A DNA stretch of 36,554 nucleotides, from IMG/VR virus record IMGVR_UViG_3300028283_000019, positions 1-36,554 of that record, one strand, 5' to 3'. Of the stretch, positions 15,592-23,747 are shown piece by piece. The notes below the pieces were generated by a model. The model was not told the DNA's origin. It made no database searches and worked only from the letters and a program-made list of their open reading frames with translations. A program made the translations under genes and the position numbers. Numbering within the stretch: the stretch's first letter is position 1; the number at the start of each line of letters is the position of its first letter. The DNA comes from a virus.

Positions 15592-15840
15592 TTATGTCTG
15601 GGCTGTCCAGTTATTTGCCGTTGAACAGTGCCATAACTTGCCACCATTAGAGCAAATTTCTCCTACATCACACTTAACTGGCTTGGTGGTATAAACAGGC
15701 ACTCTCAGCCTAGTGGTAAAATTTGAATACTTTGGAAAGTCTTGTTGTGCGGAAAAGTTAGTCTTAAAGAATTCGTTATTTAATTCAGTTAAATTACGCT
15801 GGAGTTGCTCTATTTGTTGTTGTAATTCTTGTGGTGTCAT
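15592..15840 (-). CDS. Small conserved structural protein
   Basis: An 82-aa protein. An N-terminal coiled coil (TPQELQQQIEQLQRNLTELN) leads to the segment FPKYSNFTTRLRVPVY, and two cysteines flank a Gly-rich turn (CDVGEICSNGGKLWHC). I remember similar short proteins lying between tail and internal virion genes in other metagenomic phages, probably as small trimeric virion parts. The exact role is unknown. It starts one base after the tail-hub gene stop. Confidence 0.65.
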   Translation of the reverse strand: MTPQELQQQIEQLQRNLTELNNEFFKTNFSAQQDFPKYSNFTTRLRVPVYTTKPVKCDVGEICSNGGKLWHCSTANNWTAQT

Positions 15841-15841
15841 T

Positions 15842-17347
15842 TTATGGATTACTTAAAATATCAGCAGTTAGTTTCATTCCTGTAATTTCCAAACCTCCCG
15901 TGCTTTTTAGGCGGAACTTATACTCTCGTCCGCTTGGGAAAGCTAAACCTGTGGATTCTATATTTATGAAAGTCCTTGAAGTTTCACCCACGGTTGTAAA
16001 CGTCCCGATGGTCGTCCAAGCTGAATCTTCGTCAGTTTTTAATTGAGCAGTTAAAGAGTGCCCTGAAATGATAGGAGCAAAAGATACCTTAACTGATTTT
16101 AGTCTTTTATCATTATCTGCATCACCGAAGTTCGTGATTTGTGAGTCGTAAACACTTTCGTCAGTGAAGACAGCTGAATCATTGGTTTTCAAAACTGTCC
16201 CATCATTATTACAAGCTATAAAAAAGAAATTTCCTGCGGTGCCGAAACTTTCAATCCCGTTAGTGTCTACTAGGCTAGAAATAATATCCAAGTTCAATGC
16301 CCACGGATAGTTTACGTTTTTACGCCCGAAGCTCCAAAGTCCCTCAGAGTATTCAGTGCCAGCCGAATTTTCCATAATTTTAGCAGACCAGAATACACGG
16401 TTATTACGGAGAGCTTTTGAAAGTGGGATTGATTTACCATTTAACTTCTGGGTAAAGACTTCCTTGACCACTTGTGGCACACCACCAGACCAAGTTTGGA
16501 TAATCATTGAACCCTTACCTGCTCCATTAGCAGAATTAAGATAACGGTCAATGATAGCCACAAGGTAGCCGTCAACGACTTCCTGAACTCTTAGTTCTCC
16601 TTCACCCCAGTCAATAATTTCTTGGAACTTTTCCGTAGCCGAGTAATCCCATAGGAAAGTTTTAGACACTCCGTTGTAATTTGAGACGGGAGAGCAACCG
16701 ATAGCCAGATAGTTTCCCATATTTGTCAGTTGTGTAATTTTGTAGTTTGCGGGAACGGTTTTAGCTGAGTCGGTAATGGTTGTGCCGTCTGGGGCAATTC
16801 TTACAATTATATTATTATAAGCAATGTATAAATCACCTAAAGAGTTAATTACTCCATCTGCTACACTGGTAATAGTGGTCGCAACAGTCGCTACTGAGTT
16901 TGTAATTGCAGGTGTGCCTGAAAGTAATCCCCATTTAAATATTTGATTAGTTCCTTGGAAGCCCCACATATAGTCTTTAAACTCTACAAAACAACCATTT
17001 TTTACAGCTCCATTACCTTCAGAAGAAGCTGGTTTAGTCCAGTCACCTGAAATAGATACAGCTTTATAAACTATTTTAGTTAGTCCAGCACCAGTTTGTC
17101 CTAGCCCATAAAGTTTGTCAGAAGCGGAAGCGTATTTAAAATCTCTAACAAAGTATTGTTTTAAATCAGTAGCAGATACAGAAGTTGAAGTGTCAGCTTC
17201 TAAAGAGCGATAAGGAATTAGACGAGCAGGGTCAGTAAAACAATCAAAGTGTTTAGCAATTTGGAACTGTGAGGCACTCTCAACTCTCGGTGAATCCGAT
17301 ATACCACCACTAAAATTTTTAAATTGTATTGATACTGTTTTAGACAT
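15842..17347 (-). CDS. Tail hub / nozzle-like beta-propeller protein
   Basis: A 501-aa, beta-rich protein. The N terminus (IQFKNFSGGISDSPRVESA) is typical of podovirus tail proteins. Repeated strand blocks with aromatic ends (LYGLGQTGAGLTKIVYK, VEFKDYMWGFQGTNQIFKWG, DLYIAYNNIIVRIAPDGTT) suggest a propeller, as in P22 gp10-type hubs. A C-terminal jelly-roll-like part follows. It sits between the fibre-like gene and the internal virion genes. Structural role is likely; the exact ring is uncertain. Confidence 0.7.
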   Translation of the reverse strand: MSKTVSIQFKNFSGGISDSPRVESASQFQIAKHFDCFTDPARLIPYRSLEADTSTSVSATDLKQYFVRDFKYASASDKLYGLGQTGAGLTKIVYKAVSISGDWTKPASSEGNGAVKNGCFVEFKDYMWGFQGTNQIFKWGLLSGTPAITNSVATVATTITSVADGVINSLGDLYIAYNNIIVRIAPDGTTITDSAKTVPANYKITQLTNMGNYLAIGCSPVSNYNGVSKTFLWDYSATEKFQEIIDWGEGELRVQEVVDGYLVAIIDRYLNSANGAGKGSMIIQTWSGGVPQVVKEVFTQKLNGKSIPLSKALRNNRVFWSAKIMENSAGTEYSEGLWSFGRKNVNYPWALNLDIISSLVDTNGIESFGTAGNFFFIACNNDGTVLKTNDSAVFTDESVYDSQITNFGDADNDKRLKSVKVSFAPIISGHSLTAQLKTDEDSAWTTIGTFTTVGETSRTFINIESTGLAFPSGREYKFRLKSTGGLEITGMKLTADILSNP

Positions 17348-17373
17348 TTTGTGTTATTTCTGGTTTAAACATA

Positions 17374-18105
17374 TTATGCTTCTGCTTCCCATAAAATATT
17401 CATAGTTCTATTATCTCCGCCACTACTAATCGCAGTATAAGTAATAATTAAATTTGTTGCGTCTACCGTTAAAGAAAGTCCGATACCACGGGTGGAAAAA
17501 TCTACCATTTCAAGAGCATAAGTTGTTGAAGTGCCAGATGTTCCGTTTGTTGAACCAGCAAAAGAAGAATAAATACAATTATGACTAGTCCCATTATAAG
17601 TTCCTTTTGAAAACGTAATACTTGTTCCGCTATTATTTCCAGTTGCAGTAAAACGCACAATTTTAGGAGCCACACCTAAACCGTGAGCAATATTAACAGA
17701 ACCAGCAGAGTTCATTCCCCTAGTTGTGACTCCTTGATTTCTAACATTAACTAATTGATAGGGTGCTAAAACAGTGGTTGTTATTGTCGCCAACTTCGCA
17801 GGTGTAACAAATAATTTAGCACCTGTTGAACCAGTAGCTGTTCCAGCGGTTACTTGTGCGTCAGTGGCTTCTTGAACAATACCACGAGTAGTTTCAGAGG
17901 CGTTTTGATTACCACCTGAATCAATATATGCCTTGACCGCTTTTTGAGTAGCTATTTTAGAATCAGAGTTAGCCGCCAAAGTTGTGTCGGTATCTAGTGT
18001 GCTGGTTTCTATCTTGTCGGTATTTAAATTACTAAAATTCGTGTTGATGTCAGCACGACTGTTTTTTATTAGGTCTCCACCATTTATAGTTGTAATACTG
18101 CTCAT
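17374..18105 (-). CDS. Short tail fibre-like protein
   Basis: A 243-aa protein. The N terminus (INGGDLIKNSRADINTNFSN) followed by LNTDKIETS and DSKIATQKAVKAYID is a common fibre/baseplate attachment region. The middle is RGIVQEATDAQV, and the C-terminal domain is a compact Ser/Thr/Gly beta domain (NIAHGLGVAPKIVRFTATG). It probably trimerises and either binds the hub or acts as a second receptor-binding protein. Confidence 0.75.
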   Translation of the reverse strand: MSSITTINGGDLIKNSRADINTNFSNLNTDKIETSTLDTDTTLAANSDSKIATQKAVKAYIDSGGNQNASETTRGIVQEATDAQVTAGTATGSTGAKLFVTPAKLATITTTVLAPYQLVNVRNQGVTTRGMNSAGSVNIAHGLGVAPKIVRFTATGNNSGTSITFSKGTYNGTSHNCIYSSFAGSTNGTSGTSTTYALEMVDFSTRGIGLSLTVDATNLIITYTAISSGGDNRTMNILWEAEA

Positions 18106-18107
18106 AT

Positions 18108-18290
18108 TTATGGTTTATTAGTGTTAGTAATTGTTGATGATGGTCTAGTTCCGTTAGTCCAAAGTGTTCCGCTTTCATCCCAAGTCCTAGTTTCTGCCGT
18201 CCAAGTATTTGGATTTGAGTCCCAAGTTTCACCACCAAGAACTTTTGTGGCATTACTTAATGAAGTTGTTGGTTTTGATTCGTTTATCAT
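18108..18290 (-). CDS. Small Trp-repeat structural protein
   Basis: A 60-aa protein. After NATKVLGGETW it has three short repeats around W-D/T-x-x-x-x-T-W (NTWTAETRTWDESGTLWTNG). I recall such MINESKPTTSL-type proteins in the tail region of other phages. The gene lies between the adaptor and the fibre-like gene with gaps of one and two bases. Function unknown; it is probably a minor virion part. Confidence 0.65.
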   Translation of the reverse strand: MINESKPTTSLSNATKVLGGETWDSNPNTWTAETRTWDESGTLWTNGTRPSSTITNTNKP

Positions 18291-18291
18291 T

Positions 18292-19017
18292 TTACATATA
18301 GTTACTTACGTCTATTGTTGCGGAAATGTTTGGTCGGTTGTCGTTGTTCCTATTCGCTATACCTTGATTCACAGCTTGTTTTTCTTGCTCTACCGCTCTG
18401 AATAAAGATTCCCTATTCTCAAGTCCTAAAGTATCAGCACAGTCATAAGCCGCCCAGTTTACAAAGATAGAGTGAGGAATTGAGTTAAAACCAGGCTCTT
18501 TTGTGGTGTCGGTAGCAGTTACATAACTTGGTGTCCTTTGGAAGTAAAACTTTAGACCGCTAGTAACAGAGGTATCAGAAGCAGGATACAACTTAATAAC
18601 ATTATCATTAGTTTTATCATAATACATAGGGTTACCAGATGTTTTTTCAAATTCATCTAAGGCTTGGGGAGAAATGGTGGCTTGGTCAATTTCCTTTAAT
18701 TGCGTCCATTTTCCATTAGCGTCTTTCCAATCAATTCTAGTAAGGGTTAAAATCCTATTACCCTGTTCGTCAGTTAAAAATGAATATTCTCTCTGGTCTT
18801 TGACTAGATTGGTTGTGCCGATAGGCATTTTGGTATGATTTGTGTCGTCCCACTGAAATCTCTTGTCTTTACCAATAAAAATACCTGCAAGCCAGTCCAT
18901 ACAGTCATTTACAGAGCCGACAACACGAGCTAGAGGCCACTGCACACTATCCACACGGCATTTTGCCCTTACTCTTTCTAAAATACCTAGTTGTGTGGAT
19001 GAATTACTGAACTGCAT
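18292..19017 (-). CDS. Head-tail adaptor / tail tubular protein A-like
   Basis: A 241-aa, mainly helical protein with a small beta domain. An N-terminal helix pair (LGILERVRAKCRVDS...VNDCMDWLAGIFIGKD) and the segment GNPMYYDKTNDNVIKLYPAS, then GLKFYFQRTPSYV and a helical end, match the pattern of podovirus adaptors (T7 gp11 / P22 gp4 type). These rings bind the portal and receive the tail hub. A late-type promoter lies just upstream, so it heads the tail transcript. Confidence 0.75.
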   Translation of the reverse strand: MQFSNSSTQLGILERVRAKCRVDSVQWPLARVVGSVNDCMDWLAGIFIGKDKRFQWDDTNHTKMPIGTTNLVKDQREYSFLTDEQGNRILTLTRIDWKDANGKWTQLKEIDQATISPQALDEFEKTSGNPMYYDKTNDNVIKLYPASDTSVTSGLKFYFQRTPSYVTATDTTKEPGFNSIPHSIFVNWAAYDCADTLGLENRESLFRAVEQEKQAVNQGIANRNNDNRPNISATIDVSNYM

Positions 19018-19047
19018 TTTGTTTTAAGTTATTACTGTTATAGAGAA

Positions 19048-19076
19048 ATAATAACACAAAGACATTTTTGGTGCAG
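19048..19076 (-). promoter_or_regulatory. Late promoter before the adaptor gene
   Basis: Minus strand CTGCAC (19076-19071), 17 bp, TATTAT (19053-19048) with TTGTGT before the -10. Its sequence TTCTGCACC...TTGTGTTAnTAT is nearly repeated at 29.58 kb. The -35 overlaps that of the divergent plus-strand promoter. Confidence 0.65.
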
Positions 19077-19080
19077 AAAT

Positions 19081-19108
19081 TTGCAAGATTTTGTGGATGT
19101 GCTATATT
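19081..19108 (+). promoter_or_regulatory. Divergent promoter for RNA A
   Basis: TTGCAA (19081-19086), 16 bp, TATATT (19103-19108) with TGC just before it (extended -10). Six bases later the conserved ATGGTAGTAG begins. The 14-bp near-palindrome TGCAGAAATTTGCA (19072-19085) is shared with the minus-strand promoter. Confidence 0.65.
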
Positions 19109-19114
19109 TAATCT

Positions 19115-19220
19115 ATGGTAGTAGGGCTACCCAGATGCCAATCGGTCATTATATAAGTGTAAGAACCTTTATAGATGGCCTCCCGAGTGAAAGCTCGGGG
19201 ACATCTGTAAGGGTTTTTTC
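19115..19220 (+). ncRNA. Structured RNA A (paralogue of RNA B)
   Basis: Predicted transcript of about 105 nt. A 5' hairpin GGUAG/CUACC (19117-19121 with 19127-19131) is followed by CAG and a spacer. A 14-bp stem then pairs 19164-19177 with 19202-19215 (two G-U pairs), capped by an inner stem CCCGAG/CUCGGG, and T6 follows (19214-19219). The order, the 5' hairpin sequence and the stem shape recur in RNA B at 31.94 kb with compensating base changes. No coding frame fits it. It could instead be a bidirectional terminator element between the sugar module and the tail genes. Confidence 0.6.
19164..19219 (+). terminator. Terminator of RNA A
   Basis: A long hairpin (stem 19164-19177/19202-19215 with an inner GC stem) running into TTTTTT. 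It is strong on the plus strand; on the minus strand the following sequence GGTTCTTAC has a poorer U-run. Confidence 0.75.
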
Positions 19221-19353
19221 ATTTAGTCCTGGGGGGTTTAACAAGGGGACTTTAATAAACTTGTAACCGTTGTGCTGTGTCGGCTAAAATAGACACCGAA
19301 GGGGGAAATTCTCGCACAATTCTCTTTCCGTCCAGTTTACATTAAGAGTAAAT

Positions 19354-19371
19354 GGGGGGGGGGAAGGGGGG
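19354..19371. repeat. Poly-G tract G10-AA-G6
   Basis: Ten G, two A and six G directly after an ATG (19352-19354) that is in frame with the small basic gene starting at 19406. A tract like this is prone to slippage in replication and to error in sequencing. Confidence 0.9.
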
Positions 19372-19405
19372 CTGTAACAACTCGAAAGAAATTCTCATTA
19401 AGAAT

Positions 19406-19558
19406 ATGAAGAAATATACAAGAAGACAACAAATAAGATACTTTAAGAAGATGAGAATAGAACACCCTTTAAATAAGGAGTTAAGTGCTATAAGAATCAC
19501 AGAAAGAAAAGCGAGCCGAAAAAAAGTCACCTTTAAAAAAATTACTGTAATTTTATAA
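19406..19558 (+). CDS. Small basic protein, plus strand, uncertain
   Basis: A 50-aa frame starting MKKYTRRQQIRYFKKMRIEH, very rich in Lys and Arg, so a nucleic-acid-binding or ribosome-associated peptide is conceivable. It is preceded by an A-rich stretch like other starts here. The frame is open back to an ATG at 19352 through the poly-G tract, giving 68 aa. A weak TTGTAA-18-TAAAAT lies near 19.26-19.29 kb. It could be chance coding in a gap, and the opposite-strand hydrophobic frame is its mirror. Confidence 0.35.
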   Translation: MKKYTRRQQIRYFKKMRIEHPLNKELSAIRITERKASRKKVTFKKITVIL

Positions 19559-19625
19559 ATAGCTCTAGTATTTTAGGTTTTAATTCTTTCCAAGATATAG
19601 ATTCCGCCCATTTATCACTTAATCT
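19542..19625 (-). pseudogene. Possible remnant of a glycosyltransferase C terminus
   Basis: Just after the aminotransferase stop, another frame reads SDKWAESISWKELKPKILEL and then ends with TAA at 19542. It resembles the WAEENSWEKLK tail of the GT4 enzyme encoded at 22379-23305. It has no start codon. It may be the end of a deleted glycosyltransferase, or a frameshifted tail of the aminotransferase. Confidence 0.35.
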
Positions 19626-20460
19626 TTACTACCAATCCCCTTTTAGAGTAATAATCAGCCTTTTTACCTACTTTTTGCTTATACATCGGCAAGGAAGAAA
19701 GAGGTTTAAAGAAGGGGCGGGAGTTTTTAATCACTTTCAACATTTCATCTCGCTCCTTTTCAGTCTTATAAACACAGTCATTTACCCAAACCACATCACG
19801 ATAAGGACGACCGTTATCATATTCCTTCTTTCTTCTTAATTTTAGATTCTTTTTGAGTAGTGAAAAACTATATAAAGCGAGTTTGGCTTGGGCGTCTGGC
19901 ATTCGGTAGTTAAAACCAATAAAAGGATGAAAATAATCTCCACGATTGGCTAGTGTTTTTCTTAGGTTAATCTCTTCTGCCCATTTATCGTTATCTGTAA
20001 CAAGCATACCGCCTTCTTCAGCGTTGATTATTTTAGTTGCCTGAAATGACCAGATAGCAATATCCCCAGTAGGTTGTATGCCGTGTCCCTCAGATAAATC
20101 TTCCAGGACTAATAAGTTATGTTTCTTAGCAATCTTTTTTATCTCTTCCATATTACACCTCCTTCCGTAAACGTGAACTGGCATTATTACCTTTGTATTT
20201 TTAGTTATCTTTTTCTCAATTAGTTTTACATTAATGTTTAGTGTATCATCGCAGTCTACAAAGATAGGGGTAGCATTACAGTAAGATACAGCAAAAGCAC
20301 ACGAGGCAAAAGTAAAATCAGGAACGATTACTTCGTCACCTTTTCCAACACCCATAGCTAAGAGAGCTAGGTGCAGAGCAGAAGTCCCGCTATTTAAAGC
20401 AATGGCGTGCTTATAGCCAGTCCATTTTATGAACTCATTTTGTAGTGTTTGGTAGGTCAT
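19615..20460 (-). CDS. DegT/DnrJ/EryC1 aminotransferase, perosamine-synthase-like
   Basis: A 281-aa PLP-dependent enzyme. ALNSGTSALHLALLAMGVG binds the cofactor phosphate, DEVIVPDFTFASCA follows, and D121 in LEDLSEGHG contacts the pyridine. WSFQATK places the Schiff-base lysine at 143, next to the INAEEGGML loop. The family transfers an amino group to keto-sugars. Beside a GDP-mannose dehydratase the expected product is GDP-perosamine. It is about 80-100 residues shorter than usual: about 35 are missing at the N terminus, with a compact C-terminal domain. It overlaps the dehydratase gene by 26 bp. Substrate is inferred from the neighbour. Confidence 0.8.
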   Translation of the reverse strand: MTYQTLQNEFIKWTGYKHAIALNSGTSALHLALLAMGVGKGDEVIVPDFTFASCAFAVSYCNATPIFVDCDDTLNINVKLIEKKITKNTKVIMPVHVYGRRCNMEEIKKIAKKHNLLVLEDLSEGHGIQPTGDIAIWSFQATKIINAEEGGMLVTDNDKWAEEINLRKTLANRGDYFHPFIGFNYRMPDAQAKLALYSFSLLKKNLKLRRKKEYDNGRPYRDVVWVNDCVYKTEKERDEMLKVIKNSRPFFKPLSSLPMYKQKVGKKADYYSKRGLVVKIK

Positions 20461-21853
20461 TGTTTAACATAATTTTTGCAAGTTCTTCAGCCCTTACAAT
20501 AGGACTCCAGCCAAGTATCCGTTTTGCTTTTGAAGCATCACCGCATAAAACAGGAACGTCAGTTGGTCTGTCGTATTCTTTTCCGTGCAAAACTTTAATC
20601 TTAACCCCACTAGCTTTTTCTACATAACCAACAAAGTCTTTAATCGTATGAGTTTCACCAGTAGCGATAACAAAGTCATCGGGCTTATCTTGTTGTAATA
20701 TAAGCCACATTGCTTCGCAATATTCAGGACTGTAGCCCCAATCTCTTGACGCTGTCATATTACCCAATGTCACTTCACCACTAGCAACAGAATTAACTAT
20801 TTTCTTGGTTACGAAATTGTCTCCCCTTCTCGGTGATTCGTGGTTAAAAAGCAAACCCGAAGCAATAAACATATCAAAGGCGTCACGATAATTTTTACAA
20901 ATATTAAGTGCATACAGTTTAGCAGAACCATACGGTGAAACTGGATTTTTCGGTGTATCTTCATTTTGCATATGACCTTCAAGACCAGAAAAGGTTTCAG
21001 ATGTTGATGCGTTATAAATCTTAACCTTTTTGTCCATATCCAGAACCCTTACGGCTTCAAGAACATTAAGCATCCCAACACCCGTTATCTGGGCAGTAAG
21101 CCAAGGATTTTCCCAAGAAACCTGGACGTGACTTTGTGCCGATAGCTGATAAATTTCGTCTGGCTGGAACTTTTTGATTATGTTGATAACTGAAAATGCG
21201 TCAGTAATATCTCCATAAAATAATTCTAAATCATTTCTTATGTGGTCAATTCTCCCAGTATTAAAAGATGAAGAACGCCTCATCATTCCACCTACTTTGT
21301 AACCCCTATCAATCAAAAATTCAGCTAGGTATGAACCATCCTGACCAGAAATTCCAAAAATCAAAGCACGTTTACCTAAATATGGATTTTTTCTATAGCC
21401 GTAAGTGTCGGTTTTCCTATGGCATTTTTCACATAATGTCCTACCATTCGCTATAATATATCTAAGATGGCGATAAAAGGCAAAGGGTTTAATATGGTCA
21501 GCATTTAGTTTTCCGCCCTTCTGTCCACATAAAACACAAGTGAAGTTATCTCTTTTAAAAACAGAACGTCTCCAGTTAACCGCCTCTAATGATTCTCTAT
21601 TTTTTTGATTTGTTGAAGTAACCCCACCTTTCCATAGGGGATGATTTTTACCACGTCTTTTAAGGTTTGGTTTACCGATTTTTGCTAAACTTAAGTTCTT
21701 TCTATGTTCTTCTGTAAACTTTTTTCCTTTATGGCCTAAGCTAATTTTTAATCTTACCTCTTCACTTCTTTTAACACCCTTGAACGGATTAGGCTTGCCA
21801 AACATAGGATTTCCACTTCCCATCATCCTTTTTGATTGATTAGGTCTTTTCAT
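20435..21853 (-). CDS. HNH nuclease fused to GDP-mannose 4,6-dehydratase
   Basis: A 472-aa fusion. Residues ~10-65 contain NUMOD3-like repeats (GSGNPMFGKPNPFKG, TEEHRKNLSLAKIGK). An HNH domain follows: C106xxC109, ADH with H120, C141xxC144H. From ~160 a complete SDR enzyme follows without a new Met: GISGQDG at 167-173, RRSSSFNTGRIDH, AQSHVQVSW, STSE at 283-286, Y308xxxK312 and FNHESPRRG. These are the signatures of Gmd, which converts GDP-mannose to GDP-4-keto-6-deoxymannose. No ATG, GTG or TTG lies at the domain junction, so Gmd is expressed only as the fusion unless translation restarts. ATGA overlap with the upstream methyltransferase gene. Confidence 0.85.
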   Translation of the reverse strand: MKRPNQSKRMMGSGNPMFGKPNPFKGVKRSEEVRLKISLGHKGKKFTEEHRKNLSLAKIGKPNLKRRGKNHPLWKGGVTSTNQKNRESLEAVNWRRSVFKRDNFTCVLCGQKGGKLNADHIKPFAFYRHLRYIIANGRTLCEKCHRKTDTYGYRKNPYLGKRALIFGISGQDGSYLAEFLIDRGYKVGGMMRRSSSFNTGRIDHIRNDLELFYGDITDAFSVINIIKKFQPDEIYQLSAQSHVQVSWENPWLTAQITGVGMLNVLEAVRVLDMDKKVKIYNASTSETFSGLEGHMQNEDTPKNPVSPYGSAKLYALNICKNYRDAFDMFIASGLLFNHESPRRGDNFVTKKIVNSVASGEVTLGNMTASRDWGYSPEYCEAMWLILQQDKPDDFVIATGETHTIKDFVGYVEKASGVKIKVLHGKEYDRPTDVPVLCGDASKAKRILGWSPIVRAEELAKIMLNNDLPNTTK

Positions 21854-22392
21854 TTGTGTTTTATCGCAAAAATATATGAACGACCGATAAACCGTTCAGA
21901 CTTAATAATTTCTACTTTATATCCTCTACTAATAAAATAATCCTCGTCAAACTCCCAGAGATGTTCTGGGTCTTCAAACTCTAATATTGGTGTGGATAAA
22001 ATTACTTTCGTCACGGCTAATCGTTCTAATTCTTTTAAAAAGTTATCTGGGTCTTCAAGGTGTTCAATAACTTCTCCCGCTACAACAACATTAGCAAACT
22101 TATCAGGAATATCTTTTAGATTATTAACGTCAACTAATTGATAGTGAATCTTCGGATATAACTCCCTTGCTTTTTTTAATGTTTCAGGTGAAAAGTCAAA
22201 GCCAATAACAATACTAAAGTTACGCCTAGAATATTCTAAGAACGGAGATAGACCACAACCAACTTCTAAAATAGTATTCCCCACACCAGCCATCTCAGCA
22301 TACTTTTGCTGGCGTAAACCAAAGTCAGTAGCCGTCTGGTGCGTATTCCAATACTGTGGATTATTTATATCTGGTATGTTAAATTTTTTCAT
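21850..22392 (-). CDS. Class I SAM-dependent methyltransferase
   Basis: A 180-aa protein. ILEVGCGLSPFL (about 41-52) is motif I, IGFDFSPETL motif II, YQLVDVNNL motif III, and VVAGEVIEHLEDPDNFLKEL motif IV, the UbiE/Methyltransf_11 pattern. Setting between a glycosyltransferase and Gmd suggests O- or N-methylation of a sugar or polysaccharide. It overlaps the upstream glycosyltransferase gene by 14 bp. The acceptor is unknown. Confidence 0.8.
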   Translation of the reverse strand: MKKFNIPDINNPQYWNTHQTATDFGLRQQKYAEMAGVGNTILEVGCGLSPFLEYSRRNFSIVIGFDFSPETLKKARELYPKIHYQLVDVNNLKDIPDKFANVVVAGEVIEHLEDPDNFLKELERLAVTKVILSTPILEFEDPEHLWEFDEDYFISRGYKVEIIKSERFIGRSYIFAIKHK

Positions 22393-23305
22393 AAATTGAT
22401 TTTAATTTTTCCCAGCTGTTTTCTTCTGCCCATTTCTTACCAGCTAATGAATATTTAGTAATATCTTTCCCGAACCAAGAGTCTATTGTGTTAGCAATGT
22501 CTTGTGGGTCAACGATTGCCGAGTCAAATTCTTTTTCTGCTATCCTTTCTTTTTTGTAACCTTTAATCGGAATCATTGGTTCATTTGGCAACCATTCTGT
22601 GTGTGGTAGTCGTTTAGATACCATACACATCATACCAGCCGAATGGGCTTCTTGAACAGGTAAACAAGACCCACCAAACTTGTCGGGATAAATAAACACA
22701 TCTCCTTCGTCAAACATTGTGGCATACTCAAAATCCCCTATTCTCAAGTCAACACGGGGGTCATTACACGCCAAAGGTATCTGTGAGCGTATAATCAGTT
22801 TAAATGGCGTGGTGGTCAATTTTAGGGCTTCAATTAGCTGTTTAGTGCCATTTCTACCCCCTAAACCACCGTGTCCAGCGTTATGAACGAACACTTGGGC
22901 TTTCTCTCGTAGTTTCCATTTAATTTCTTTTGGAGCAGGAACGGGAATTACTTTAACACTTACACCAAAGTGTATTCTTTCCATAATAGACCCACCAACT
23001 AACTGGTCAGGAATATAAGGCATTCTGCTACACTCATACATTAAGAATAAAACTGTGCGGACTTTTTTCTCTCTGGCTTGTAAAATGTAATTCCAATTAA
23101 AAGGTGTTTCCAAAAACCAAATCTCATCACATTTTTCTAAAAGCTCGTCATAATTATTTACAGCATTAGGATACCATTCTGTGTGATTGACATAACTAGA
23201 ATGTTTCTGAATTAAGACTTCGGTAAACAAACCATTATCAAAAAAAGACTTAGCTTGACGACCCAATCCCTGCTCCGTTGCATAAACCACAGCTCCTTTA
23301 GTCAT
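22379..23305 (-). CDS. Glycosyltransferase (GT4/GT-B-like)
   Basis: A 308-aa protein. A reduced N-terminal Rossmann part (IWFLETPFNWNYILQAREKK) precedes a GT-B donor domain: QVFVHNAGHGGLGGRNGTKQ, FKLIIRSQIPL, then DEGDVFIYPDKFGGSCLPVQEAHSAG with the conserved acidic residue of the EX7E-type loop. The C terminus (WAEENSWEKLKSIYEKI) is typical for GT4. It should transfer a sugar from a nucleotide donor; donor and acceptor are unknown. Confidence 0.8.
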   Translation of the reverse strand: MTKGAVVYATEQGLGRQAKSFFDNGLFTEVLIQKHSSYVNHTEWYPNAVNNYDELLEKCDEIWFLETPFNWNYILQAREKKVRTVLFLMYECSRMPYIPDQLVGGSIMERIHFGVSVKVIPVPAPKEIKWKLREKAQVFVHNAGHGGLGGRNGTKQLIEALKLTTTPFKLIIRSQIPLACNDPRVDLRIGDFEYATMFDEGDVFIYPDKFGGSCLPVQEAHSAGMMCMVSKRLPHTEWLPNEPMIPIKGYKKERIAEKEFDSAIVDPQDIANTIDSWFGKDITKYSLAGKKWAEENSWEKLKSIYEKI

Positions 23306-23747
23306 TTGATTCTAATATTAAGAGTTTTTTGGCAACACGGGTTAGTTCTTTTTCTACTTCGTTCCAGTAGTCAATTCCTAAGTCTCCTACTATCATCTGT
23401 TTCACAACACAACACATCGCAACATCAAACTCTTTGTCTTTAAAAGGTAATGTTTTTAAATCTCCAACAATAAATTCTTTATTGGGGTAAAGTTCTTTTG
23501 CTTTCTCAGTAAAAGCGGGGGCAATATCTACCCCTACATAGTTATCAAAGTAGACAGACATTCTTCCGTAACTGCAACCAGCGTCTAAAACCCTTAATTT
23601 TCTATAAGGTTCGATTGTCTTTTCGTGTGATTTTGTCATCTTGTCTAGGAATACATCTGATACACTAAAAACTGAGTGGTGGGGATTGTTGGTTGGGGCG
23701 TTTTCCAATCTCTCTTTCCAATATTCTGGTTTATTTACTGGTCTCAT
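23298..23747 (-). CDS. Short class I SAM-dependent methyltransferase
   Basis: A 149-aa protein with motif I VLDAGCSYGRMSVYF, motif II YVGVDIAPAFTEKAKELYP and FIVGDLKTLPFKDKEFDVAM (motifs III-IV). It is at the short end for the family, lacking the last strands, but the cofactor site is complete. Starts 17 bp inside the CgeB-like gene. Probably modifies a sugar made by the same module. Confidence 0.75.
   Translation of the reverse strand: MRPVNKPEYWKERLENAPTNNPHHSVFSVSDVFLDKMTKSHEKTIEPYRKLRVLDAGCSYGRMSVYFDNYVGVDIAPAFTEKAKELYPNKEFIVGDLKTLPFKDKEFDVAMCCVVKQMIVGDLGIDYWNEVEKELTRVAKKLLILESND

Noticed and set aside
18050-18253. Minus-strand frame overlapping the Trp-repeat gene
   Set aside because: It is an alternative reading of the same DNA as 18108-18290 and crosses the neighbouring gene; its residues look random and there is no start context.
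19342-19530. Hydrophobic minus-strand frame in the 19.3-19.5 kb gap
   Set aside because: It is the mirror of an A-rich, Lys-rich stretch (poly-T on the other strand reads as Phe/Leu), and starts nowhere near a promoter; the plus-strand basic frame is more plausible, though itself uncertain.
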